Below, one piece after another: positions 25,283 to 32,723 of a stretch of DNA of 64,000 bases. Made by a program: the position numbers and the translations under genes. The notes under the pieces are model-generated. The model was not told the DNA's origin, did no database searches, and worked only from the letters and a program-made list of their open reading frames with translations. Source of the stretch: Chryseobacterium aquifrigidense (GTDB lineage: Bacteria; Bacteroidota; Bacteroidia; Flavobacteriales; Weeksellaceae); contig NZ_VFPD01000001.1 in the NCBI RefSeq assembly GCF_006716485.1, forward strand, positions 959,806 to 1,023,805. The letters run 5' to 3'. The first letter of the stretch is position 1. Each line of letters opens with the position of its first letter.

Positions 25283-25302
25283 CTAATATTCAAAAATATT
25301 AG
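25283..25302. promoter_or_regulatory. Inverted repeat over the Crp/Fnr promoter
   Basis: CTAATATT - CAAA - AATATTAG is a perfect 8-bp inverted repeat that contains the minus-strand -7 box at 25291-25298. A binding site for the regulator itself is plausible. Confidence 0.5.
25291..25298 (-). promoter_or_regulatory. -7 promoter box of the Crp/Fnr gene
   Basis: TATTTTTG on the minus strand, 20 nt before the ATG at 25271. Confidence 0.65.
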
Positions 25303-25419
25303 TTTTAAGTAATGCAATACAAAATTATCCTGTAATTTTTATCAGAAATCTTGGGATAAATCGGATCAAATTATTCCGAATCCAATTTTTTTAGTATCAA
25401 TATTACAAAGGAAAGATTA

Positions 25420-25485
25420 AAATTCCCCTTCACAGGAGGGTAGCGAAAATTCAAAGAATTTTTGATGGAGGTAGTTTAGCTTTTA
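25420..25485 (+). repeat. Probable dispersed intergenic element with AAAATTC hairpin
   Basis: AATTCCCC, then GGAGGG, then the hairpin AAAATTC-AAA-GAATTTT (25446-25462), then TGATGGAGG. I recall similar text in other Chryseobacterium intergenic regions, but there is a single copy in this window. The 319-base gap 25272-25590 otherwise holds only promoters. Confidence 0.4.
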
Positions 25486-25562
25486 CAATCCTATATTTCA
25501 CAATATAACTCTCTTTTTTCTTTAAAAATTAAGATTAACTGTAAAGACCAGTTTTGTTTTAC

Positions 25563-25570
25563 TAACTTTG
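25563..25570 (+). promoter_or_regulatory. -7 promoter box of era
   Basis: TAACTTTG followed by C, 21 nt before the ATG at 25591. Confidence 0.75.
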
Positions 25571-25590
25571 CAGTTCGTAATATTATTTTT

Positions 25591-26466
25591 ATGCACAAAG
25601 CTGGATTTGTAAATATAGTTGGAAAGCCCAATGCGGGAAAATCGACCTTACTCAACCGATTGATGGGAGAGAAGTTGGCGATTGTAACGCAGAAAGCTCA
25701 GACAACCCGCCACAGAATTTTTGGTATTTATAATGAAGATGATCTTCAGATTGTATTTTCTGATACTCCGGGAGTATTGGATCCAAAATACGGACTACAG
25801 GAAAAAATGATGGATTTTGTAAAGGATTCTTTACAGGATGCTGACGTCTTCCTGTTTATTGTAGATGTTACCGATAAAGCAGAACCATCAGAATTTTTAA
25901 TAGATAAACTGAATAAAATCCCTGTACCCGTACTTCTTCTTCTCAATAAAGTAGATCAGACGGATCAGGCAGGCCTTGAAAAATTGGTGGAAGATTGGCA
26001 CAACAGAATTCCAAAGGCGGAAATTTTGCCTATTTCTGCATTGAACGCCTTTAATACAGAGGTTATTTTACCTAAAATAAAATCTTTACTGCCTGAGAAT
26101 CCGCCGTACTATGATAAAGACCAGTACACGGATAAACCTGAAAGATTCTTTGTTAATGAGGCAATTCGTGAGAAAATTCTTTTGAACTATGATAAAGAAA
26201 TTCCATATTCTGTAGAAGTTGTGACAGAACAGTTCAAAGAGAAAGAAGGAATTATCTTTATAGACTCTATTATTTATGTAGAAAGAGATACTCAGAAAGG
26301 AATTATTATCGGGCATAAAGGAGAAGCGATTAAAAAAGTTGGAACTGAAGCCAGATTAGACCTTGAGAAGTTCTTCACCAAAAAAATTCACTTAAACCTT
26401 TTTGTAAAAGTGAAAAAAGACTGGAGAAAGAACGACAGAGATCTTAAGAATTTCGGTTACAGATAG
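25591..26466 (+). CDS. era: GTPase Era
   Basis: A ribosome assembly GTPase that binds the 3' end of 16S rRNA in the 30S subunit. The 291 residues match Era over the full length. G1 is GKPNAGKST, G2 lies in KAQTTRHRIFG, G3 is DTPG, G4 is NKVD and G5 is SALN. The C-terminal KH RNA-binding domain shows the motif IIIGHKGEAIKKVG. The gene has its own promoter and is followed by a DoxX gene 68 bases downstream on the same strand. Confidence 0.97.
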   Translation: MHKAGFVNIVGKPNAGKSTLLNRLMGEKLAIVTQKAQTTRHRIFGIYNEDDLQIVFSDTPGVLDPKYGLQEKMMDFVKDSLQDADVFLFIVDVTDKAEPSEFLIDKLNKIPVPVLLLLNKVDQTDQAGLEKLVEDWHNRIPKAEILPISALNAFNTEVILPKIKSLLPENPPYYDKDQYTDKPERFFVNEAIREKILLNYDKEIPYSVEVVTEQFKEKEGIIFIDSIIYVERDTQKGIIIGHKGEAIKKVGTEARLDLEKFFTKKIHLNLFVKVKKDWRKNDRDLKNFGYR

Positions 26467-26534
26467 ACTAAAATAGCCTGTAATCCCGTTGTATTAACAG
26501 ATTTTTTATTACCTTAGTATAAATTTATTAGTAC

Positions 26535-26963
26535 ATGAACTATAATAATTCAAATTTCGGCTCCATACTTAAAGATATTATTTTACTGGCCGTAAGAGTG
26601 TTTGTTGGTTTTGCTATGCTTTCTCATGGTTTTCCAAAGCTTCAGATGCTATTGGCAGGTGGTAAAATCGAGTTTTTTGATTTTATGGGATTGGGTCCGC
26701 AAGTATCATTGATTCTTACGGTTTTTGCTGAATTTGTATGTTCAATACTTCTTATATTAGGGCTTTTTACAAGAGTTGCTCTTGGATTTTTAATCTTTAC
26801 CATGATTATTGCAGGTTTTGTAGTGCATGGAGCAGATCCGTTCGAAAAAAGAGAAATGGCACTTGTCTATCTTTCCGTTTATCTTTTACTTATGGTGATA
26901 GGCGCAGGAAAAGTGTCAGTAGATCATATGATTGAAAGAAGAAAAAGAGCTTCAGACTGGTAA
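26535..26963 (+). CDS. DoxX-family membrane protein
   Basis: 142 residues with four predicted membrane helices. The first contains VRVFVGFAMLSHGFPKL, the DoxX hallmark. Later helices are SLILTVFAEFVCSILLILG, GFLIFTMIIAGFV and MALVYLSVYLLLMVIGA, with HGADPFEKRE in the loop between the last two. DoxX-like proteins are poorly defined; some are linked to redox or thiosulfate metabolism. It follows era and ends at a strong terminator shared with the convergent GG-leader peptide gene. Confidence 0.85.
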   Translation: MNYNNSNFGSILKDIILLAVRVFVGFAMLSHGFPKLQMLLAGGKIEFFDFMGLGPQVSLILTVFAEFVCSILLILGLFTRVALGFLIFTMIIAGFVVHGADPFEKREMALVYLSVYLLLMVIGAGKVSVDHMIERRKRASDW

Positions 26964-26984
26964 TCTTATAAGAATATAAAATAG

Positions 26985-27017
26985 AAAAGGCACTTCAGGA
27001 AATGAAGTGCCTTTTTC
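26985..27017. terminator. Bidirectional terminator
   Basis: AAAAGGCACTTCA and TGAAGTGCCTTTT arms between the DoxX gene and the GG-leader peptide gene. Confidence 0.88.
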
Positions 27018-27021
27018 GTTG

Positions 27022-27171
27022 TTAATAATTGCAGTTAGGCAAGCATTCCCAGATCAGGGCTCCGTTTTCGTCCCTTACTCTGCAAGCCATAAAGCCTGAA
27101 TCACATAATGGAGCGCTTCCTCCGTTAATCATTTTTAAATGTCCTTTTGATAATTTTTTTAAATTTTTCAT
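27022..27171 (-). CDS. GG-leader, cysteine-containing small secreted peptide (bacteriocin-like)
   Basis: 49 codons on the minus strand, starting MKNLKKLSKGHLKMINGG and ending ECLPNCNY. The leader (residues 1-18) has the double-glycine motif INGG with the preceding hydrophobic/charged pattern recognised by C39-peptidase ABC transporters. The 31-residue core after GG begins SAPLCDSG and has four cysteines (LCD, ACR, ECL, NCN), which could form two disulfides. Small peptides of this form are often annotated bacteriocin-like in Chryseobacterium. The gene stops 5 bases before a bidirectional terminator. No C39 transporter, modification enzyme or immunity gene is adjacent. Coding status is supported by the leader; function is unknown. 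Confidence 0.8.
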   Translation of the reverse strand: MKNLKKLSKGHLKMINGGSAPLCDSGFMACRVRDENGALIWECLPNCNY

Positions 27172-27289
27172 ATTATTTTAATTTGTAAGACTAATGTAAT
27201 AAAAAAACAAATATGACACTAAAAGGAGTCTTATTTTAAGTGTTAAAATTCTTTTAAAATTCACTACATTCGTAGAAAATGAATTTATA

Positions 27290-29692
27290 ATGAAGATAAA
27301 ACTGACTATTTGCCTATTGGCATTTCTCAATTTTTATGATGCACAGGAAAATATTAACTATCAGAAACCTTCTGCGGAGATTTTAAAACTTGCAGATTAT
27401 GAAAGACCTCCAAGTGTTCTGATGAACAGCAAAAAAGACTGGGTAGTGTTTACGTATCGGCCTACATATAAAACATTGGAAGACCTCAGTCAGAATGAAA
27501 TGAAGCTTGGTGGACTTAGAATCAATCCGGTTACTAATATTTCAAGCAGCATGATCTACTCCAACAATCTGAAGATCAGAAAGCTCCATGATAAAAATGA
27601 GATTCAGGTAAAAAATTTACCTTCCCATTCAAAAATTGCCTACATTTCGTTTTCACCGGATGAAAAGAAACTGGCCTTTACCAATACAACCGCTAAAGGG
27701 GTAGAACTCTGGGTAGTGGATATGGAAACAGCTTCAGCCCAAAAAATTACAGCTGATAATCTCAATGCCAATTTAGGAATGCCGTATCTATGGAATAACG
27801 ATTCTCAAAGCTTCCTGATCAGAACTCTTCCACAAAACAGAGCAGCTCTTATAAATGCAGACGAAGACCTTCCGACAGGCCCGATTGTTTCAACAGCAGA
27901 TGGTAAGGTTTCCCAGAACAGAACTTATCAGGACCTTTTGAAGAATCCTCAGGATGAAAAAAACTTTGAGACCCTTACTGCTTCTGAAATTTATAATGTA
28001 AATCTTACAGGAAATCTTAAGAAACTGAAAGACCAGGATATGTATGCCGGCTTAAGTTTATCTCCGGACGGAAAGTACCTGTTGGCCACAATTATTAAAA
28101 AGCCATTCTCCTATATTGTACCACTCAGCAGATTTCCATCTACAACGATGGTGTATGATATGAATGGAAATACTGTGAAAACGGTAAATGATGTTCCTTT
28201 GAATGAAATCATGCCAAAAGGTTTCTCCTCTGTAAGAACCGGAAAAAGAGAAATGACATGGAGAAGCGATGCTCCGGCTACCCTTACTTATGCGGAAGCT
28301 TTGGATGGAGGAGATCAGTCTAAAACAGCAGAGTACAGAGACGAGGTATTTACCTGGGAAGCTCCGTTTACAGCGGCTCCGAAATCTTTCTTCAAAACAA
28401 AGCAGAGATATAAGGACGTGGTGTGGACTAATGATCACTATGCTATTGTTTCTGAAGGCTGGTATGATACAAGAAATACAAAATCTTACCTGTTGGATCT
28501 TAACAACGGAGAATCTAAAGTTTTCGATGACAGAAATTACCAGGATGTTTACAGTGATCCCGGACATTTTAATACAACGAAAAACCAATACGGAAAATCT
28601 GTAGTCGATATGAAGGGTGGAAAAGCCTACCTTATTGGTGATGGATTTACCAAAGATGGACAGCATCCATTTATCGACGAAATGGATATTAAATCTTTGA
28701 AAAAGAAAAGACTTTATACCTCTGATCTGAAAAATGCTAAAGAAGGGATTGTAGATATTTTAAACCCTTCAAGAGGAGAAATCCTGACAACGCAGCAGTC
28801 GCCAAGCCAGTATCCGAATTATTTTAAAAAGAATATTAAATCCAATAAAGCAGAAGCAGTAACCAACTTTGCAAACCCTTTTGAAAGTATCAAAGACGTT
28901 TATAAAGAAGTGATTACTTATAAGAGAAATGATGGTGTTACCCTAACGGGAACCCTTTATTTACCTGCAAATTATGATAGAAAGGCAAAGAAAGAAAAAT
29001 TACCTTTATTAATCTGGGCTTATCCAAGAGAGTATAAAGATAAGGATACTGCAGGACAGAGTACTCAAAATGATAATGATTTTACGTTCCCTACGTATGG
29101 ATCTTTTGTGTACTGGACGGCAAAAGGATATGCTGTTTTAGATAATGCAGCTTTCCCAATTGTCGGGGAAGGAAAAACAGAACCTAATGATACCTTTATC
29201 CCTCAGTTGGTAGCCAATGCAGCTGCTGCCATTGATGCGGTAGATCATTTAGGATATATTGACAGGAAGAAAGTGGCTGTAGGAGGGCATTCTTACGGTG
29301 CATTTATGACGGCAAACCTTCTGACGCATTCTAACCTTTTTGCCTGTGGAATTGCAAGAAGTGGAGCTTATAACAGAACATTGACACCATTCGGATTCCA
29401 GAGTGAGCAGAGAAACTATTGGGATGTTCCGGAAATCTACAATACAATGTCTCCGTTCATGCATGCAGACAAAATGAAAACACCACTTCTTCTGATTCAT
29501 GGGGATGCAGATAACAACCCGGGAACATTTACATTGCAGACTGAAAGATACTTCCAGGCACTGAAAAACCTGGGTGCTCCGGTGAAGATGGTTCTTCTTC
29601 CAAAAGAAGCCCACAGTTACCAGGCCAAAGAAAATATCTTACACGTTTTATGGGAACAGGATCAGTTCCTTGAAAAGTGCCTGAAGAAATAA
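27290..29692 (+). CDS. Secreted S9-family peptidase (glutamyl endopeptidase-like, S9D)
   Basis: 800 residues with a signal peptide ending FYDAQ. Residues ~30-530 form a beta-propeller (SFSPDEKKLAFTN, LSLSPDGKYLLAT). Residues ~540-800 are the alpha/beta hydrolase domain. The catalytic Ser is in VGGHSYGAFM, the Asp in HGDADNN and the His in KEAHSYQ. The segment RSGAYNRTLTPFGFQ is typical of the S9D glutamyl endopeptidase group of plants and bacteria, which favours cleavage after Glu. It degrades peptides in the periplasm or outside the cell. The gene is monocistronic with a terminator; a weak box TACATTCG lies at 27265. Confidence 0.92.
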   Translation: MKIKLTICLLAFLNFYDAQENINYQKPSAEILKLADYERPPSVLMNSKKDWVVFTYRPTYKTLEDLSQNEMKLGGLRINPVTNISSSMIYSNNLKIRKLHDKNEIQVKNLPSHSKIAYISFSPDEKKLAFTNTTAKGVELWVVDMETASAQKITADNLNANLGMPYLWNNDSQSFLIRTLPQNRAALINADEDLPTGPIVSTADGKVSQNRTYQDLLKNPQDEKNFETLTASEIYNVNLTGNLKKLKDQDMYAGLSLSPDGKYLLATIIKKPFSYIVPLSRFPSTTMVYDMNGNTVKTVNDVPLNEIMPKGFSSVRTGKREMTWRSDAPATLTYAEALDGGDQSKTAEYRDEVFTWEAPFTAAPKSFFKTKQRYKDVVWTNDHYAIVSEGWYDTRNTKSYLLDLNNGESKVFDDRNYQDVYSDPGHFNTTKNQYGKSVVDMKGGKAYLIGDGFTKDGQHPFIDEMDIKSLKKKRLYTSDLKNAKEGIVDILNPSRGEILTTQQSPSQYPNYFKKNIKSNKAEAVTNFANPFESIKDVYKEVITYKRNDGVTLTGTLYLPANYDRKAKKEKLPLLIWAYPREYKDKDTAGQSTQNDNDFTFPTYGSFVYWTAKGYAVLDNAAFPIVGEGKTEPNDTFIPQLVANAAAAIDAVDHLGYIDRKKVAVGGHSYGAFMTANLLTHSNLFACGIARSGAYNRTLTPFGFQSEQRNYWDVPEIYNTMSPFMHADKMKTPLLLIHGDADNNPGTFTLQTERYFQALKNLGAPVKMVLLPKEAHSYQAKENILHVLWEQDQFLEKCLKK

Positions 29693-29698
29693 ATAAAG

Positions 29699-29733
29699 AA
29701 AGAGACTGTTTATAGGAAACAGTCTCTTTTTTT
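29699..29733 (+). terminator. Terminator of the S9 peptidase gene
   Basis: AGAGACTGTTT and AAACAGTCTCT arms followed by seven T. Confidence 0.88.
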
Positions 29734-29850
29734 GATTTAAAAATATAATAAGGAAGTAAAGATGTTTATTAAAAGCTTTAAGATACAAATACTTAAAGCG
29801 AAGCTCTTCTTCATAATCTTATCAGCTTAATAAACCTTTGGTTTACATTA

Positions 29851-30540
29851 TTAAAGATGTTTTAAGATTTCATCAACACTTTTAAGTTCCATAAAATTCG
29901 GATGCTCCAGGTTTACATCATGCTGCTCATGACTCCAGGTTACGTGATAAGGAATATGAGCTGCAAATCCCCCAATTTCTAATACAGGTAATACATCAGA
30001 TTTGATAGAATTTCCAAGCATCAGAAAATTTTCAGGTTGGCAGTCCAGATGTTTTAAAAGCTTTTTGTAATCATGTTCTTTTTTATCACTCATAATCTCA
30101 ATGTGATGAAAATAATCCTGTAATCCCGAATTTTTCAGTTTACGTTCCTGATCGAGAAGATCCCCTTTTGTTGCAACAACCAGCCTGTATTTTCCCTTTA
30201 AACTCTCAAGAGTTTCCATGACTCCAGCCAGCAGTTCAATAGGTTTCTGAAGAAGCTCCTGACCCAGTTGAATGGTTTTGTTTACTAATTCCAATGAAGC
30301 GGTATTATTAGATACTCTACTGATGGTCTCAATCATACACAGCATAAATCCTTTTACTCCATAGCCGTACAGATGGAGATTCTGCATTTCTGTTGTAAAC
30401 AATTCCTGTGACACCGAATGCTGGGGAAGATAATCTTCAAGAAGCATACAGAATTCTTTCTCTGCCTCTTGGAAATAGGGTTCATTGATCCAAAGTGTGT
30501 CATCTGCATCAAAAGCAATGGTAGTAATATGATTATTCAT
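29851..30540 (-). CDS. HAD-superfamily hydrolase (YjjG-like)
   Basis: 229 residues from ATG 30540 (MNNHITTIAFDADDTLW). A start at 30567 would add nine residues with no family support. Motif I is AFDADDTLW, motif II Thr is in LVVATKGD, motif III Lys follows in SDKKEHDYKKLL, and motif IV is FLMLGNSIKSDVLP. A helical cap lies between motifs I and II. This is the common subfamily of phosphoglycolate-phosphatase/YjjG-type enzymes; the substrate is not predictable. It is divergent from a Crp/Fnr regulator gene with 77 bases between the starts. Confidence 0.87.
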   Translation of the reverse strand: MNNHITTIAFDADDTLWINEPYFQEAEKEFCMLLEDYLPQHSVSQELFTTEMQNLHLYGYGVKGFMLCMIETISRVSNNTASLELVNKTIQLGQELLQKPIELLAGVMETLESLKGKYRLVVATKGDLLDQERKLKNSGLQDYFHHIEIMSDKKEHDYKKLLKHLDCQPENFLMLGNSIKSDVLPVLEIGGFAAHIPYHVTWSHEQHDVNLEHPNFMELKSVDEILKHL

Positions 30541-30617
30541 TTTTGTTTTGTAATTTTCTTTCCGCAAAATTCAATATAAAAACTCAATAACAAAAGGACA
30601 TTTGTCCCGGGTGAAAT

Positions 30618-31181
30618 ATGTTAAGAACAAATCATACATTTTTAAACTATCTCGATGAGCTGTATGAAAAGCAGAATGATAGTGATGATATCACACTAAA
30701 AGCTTTTTCTGCAGGAGATAAAGTATTAATACAGGATCATCAGCTTTCTCATGTTATGCTGATTAAAGAAGGTATTGTCAAATGTTATTTTGTTGAAGAG
30801 AACGGAAAAGAATACATTGTAGAATTTCTTGGAAGTGGTGAAGTAATAGGAGAGGTAGAACTTATTAAGAATATAAATTGTTTATGCAGTATTGAAGCGC
30901 TCACGGAAGTTATAGTATACGCCGTAAAGATTTCTTCTTTTAAATCTTTGATTAAAAATGATCTTGTACTGAACAATCTTCTTTTAGAATCTTTTGCAGA
31001 ACGGATTATTAATACATCCAGCAGGGCATCCTATCAACAACTCTATACAGTAGAACATACTTTAAAACAATTGCTGCAAATGCAGTCTAAACAGAATATT
31101 CAGATTTCCAAAGATGATATGGCAGCGTATCTAGGAATTGCGGTGAGAAGTCTAAATAGAATTTTAAAAGATTTGAAATAA
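30618..31181 (+). CDS. Crp/Fnr-family transcriptional regulator
   Basis: 187 residues. The N-terminal sensory barrel spans ~20-130 (VMLIKEGIVKCYFVEENGK, FLGSGEVIGEVELI) and the C-terminal helix-turn-helix lies in ISKDDMAAYLGIAVRSLNRIL. GEVIGEVEL partly keeps the cAMP-pocket pattern GE..GE.., but the Arg-Ser pair is absent. It is divergent from the HAD gene, which it may control. The short palindrome GGACA-TT-TGTCC (30596-30607) lies just before the start and could be an operator. Effector unknown. Confidence 0.87.
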   Translation: MLRTNHTFLNYLDELYEKQNDSDDITLKAFSAGDKVLIQDHQLSHVMLIKEGIVKCYFVEENGKEYIVEFLGSGEVIGEVELIKNINCLCSIEALTEVIVYAVKISSFKSLIKNDLVLNNLLLESFAERIINTSSRASYQQLYTVEHTLKQLLQMQSKQNIQISKDDMAAYLGIAVRSLNRILKDLK

Positions 31182-31213
31182 TTTTGTTAAATATGCCAAT
31201 GAAATCACGGGTA

Positions 31214-31294
31214 GTTTTCTCGCAGATTGAGGAGATTGCGCAGATTTTTCCATAACAATCTGTAAAGTTTGTATAATCTGCGAGCAAGAAAATC
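31214..31294. repeat. Inverted repeat with CGCAGATT-type words
   Basis: CTCGCAGATT (31219-31228) pairs perfectly with AATCTGCGAG (31275-31284), with further flanking similarity, and the interior repeats GGAGATTGCGCAGATT. It lies after the second Crp/Fnr gene. The rest of 31182-31474 contains only AT-rich text with TTGCGT words. Confidence 0.6.
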
Positions 31295-31474
31295 ATTAGA
31301 ATTCAATTTTATCGGAGATAAAATCCTTGCGTCTTAAAAATATTCCAGATTTCAATTTTATTCCGTCTTTGCGTGTTGTAAAAAAAATAATAGTGTTTTT
31401 AGGGGTGTGTTGCTTTAAATATAAAAATATAATAAATTATACATGTTTTTACGGGGGTATTTTTTAAAATTTAG

Positions 31475-31482
31475 TATTTTTG
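31475..31482 (+). promoter_or_regulatory. -7 promoter box of the GNAT gene
   Basis: TATTTTTG followed by C, 28 nt before the ATG at 31510. A start at 31480 would lie inside this box. Confidence 0.7.
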
Positions 31483-31509
31483 CGTGAGAATAAGTTGAAT
31501 CCAATATTC

Positions 31510-32013
31510 ATGGAAAAATTAAAGTTCAGAAATGCTGAGTTGGCTGATTTAAATAAAATCGTAGCCATATATAACTCAACCATTGCTTCAAGAATGGTCA
31601 CTGCAGATATGGAAGAAGTTTCTGTAGAAAGCAAACTGACGTGGTTTGAAGAACACAATCCTCAGACAAGACCTCTTTGGATAGTTGAAGATGACAAGGA
31701 GCAAACCGTTGGCTGGGTAAGTTTCAGTTCATTCCATGAAAGAGCAGCCTATAATGGTACGGTAGAAGTGAGCATTTATCTGGACGAAACCTCCAGAGGA
31801 AAAGGGTATGGAAAAACTATTCTTCAGTATTGCATTGATAACGCTGGAAAGTTTGGAGTAAAAAACCTTGTAGCACTTATTTTCCTTCATAATGAACCAA
31901 GTTTAAAACTGTTCAGACACTTTGGATTTGAAGATTGGGGAAGTCTTCCTAATGTAGCGATTCTGGATGGTGTTGAAAGAAGTTTGAAGATCTTAGGGAA
32001 GAGGATAGATTAA
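31510..32013 (+). CDS. GNAT-family N-acetyltransferase (PAT/YncA-like)
   Basis: 167 residues from ATG 31510 (MEKLKFRNAELADL). The acetyl-CoA binding motif A is TVEVSIYLDETSRGKGYGK, with the pyrophosphate loop RGKGYGK. The N-terminal segment IYNSTIASRMVTADMEEVS and the middle segment GWVSFSSFHERAAY resemble the phosphinothricin/methionine-derivative acetyltransferases (PAT, YncA/MnaT). It therefore probably acetylates an amino-acid-like amine; the substrate is not certain. The gene is monocistronic, with its own promoter and terminator. Confidence 0.88.
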   Translation: MEKLKFRNAELADLNKIVAIYNSTIASRMVTADMEEVSVESKLTWFEEHNPQTRPLWIVEDDKEQTVGWVSFSSFHERAAYNGTVEVSIYLDETSRGKGYGKTILQYCIDNAGKFGVKNLVALIFLHNEPSLKLFRHFGFEDWGSLPNVAILDGVERSLKILGKRID

Positions 32014-32100
32014 ATTGAACAGAAATCATCTTGTGTCTTTTTGTGAATTTAATTTGTGTTTAGAAAATATGAATAGTTCTGTTGTAAATTAATGAATATA

Positions 32101-32138
32101 AAAAAGGCTGTCTCAAATATTGAAACAGCTTTTTTTAT
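32101..32138. terminator. Bidirectional terminator
   Basis: AGGCTGTCTCAA and TTGAAACAGCT arms with A-run and T-run flanks, between the convergent GNAT gene and the 32135-32623 gene. Confidence 0.75.
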
Positions 32139-32623
32139 TCCTCATAATACATAGTAATAATTTTATTTCTCCATTTTTTTATTTGATTTAAAATTTCATC
32201 TAAGTCTTTTTTAGGGTCTAGGGCAATAATACCATTGTACACGGGGTAATCATGAATATTTAAATTATAATAACTTAAAGCTTTTTGGGGTGATTCCAGA
32301 TCATTTTTTATGTATTTTGCCAGAACAAAAATTAAGGAAATATCTGGATCGGAATAGTAAAGTTGTGTGCTATCTTCTTCATTAACTAGTTTATAGTCTG
32401 TTATTACTGCTTTTAAATAATGTTCAAAAGAAAGAATTGCAAGATTATATATGGATTCATGTTCATATTTTTCATCCATAGTTCCCCACCAGTCGATACT
32501 AAGTTCACTACCCCTTAAATAGTGTATAGCTTCCTTGAGCCCCTTAATAATAGTTTCTAATCTTCCGAAGCTAAAATCATAATTCAGAGCATCGTTTCGA
32601 AGGTATTCTTTAGTTAAATCCAT
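32135..32623 (-). CDS. Hypothetical cytoplasmic protein
   Basis: 162 residues, acidic and mostly helical, with no signal peptide or membrane helix. Recognisable segments are GLKEAIHYLRGSELSIDWW near the start and IKKWRNKIITMYYEE at the end. I do not recognise the family. Single small acidic proteins of this kind are sometimes immunity proteins, but no toxin gene is adjacent, so this is not claimed. Its stop codon overlaps the edge of the shared terminator, and the gene is monocistronic. Confidence 0.7.
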   Translation of the reverse strand: MDLTKEYLRNDALNYDFSFGRLETIIKGLKEAIHYLRGSELSIDWWGTMDEKYEHESIYNLAILSFEHYLKAVITDYKLVNEEDSTQLYYSDPDISLIFVLAKYIKNDLESPQKALSYYNLNIHDYPVYNGIIALDPKKDLDEILNQIKKWRNKIITMYYEE

Positions 32624-32672
32624 AGTTGACTTATATTTTCATAATTACTAAACTAGAATAATAAAGTTAAAT

Positions 32673-32703
32673 AAAAAACGCAGAGTTGTTGAGCTCTGCG
32701 TTA
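32673..32703 (-). terminator. Terminator of the MATE gene
   Basis: AACGCAGAG and CTCTGCGTT arms, with a T-run on the minus strand, just past the stop at 32724. Confidence 0.82.
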
Positions 32704-32723
32704 ATATTTTTGATTTTTATTTT

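Noticed and set aside
30596..30607. GGACA-TT-TGTCC as a separate operator feature
   Set aside because: Arms of only 5 bp are expected by chance; mentioned with the gene but not listed on its own.
32135..32623. Immunity protein of a toxin system
   Set aside because: Acidic helical composition alone is not enough; no toxin or secretion gene is adjacent.
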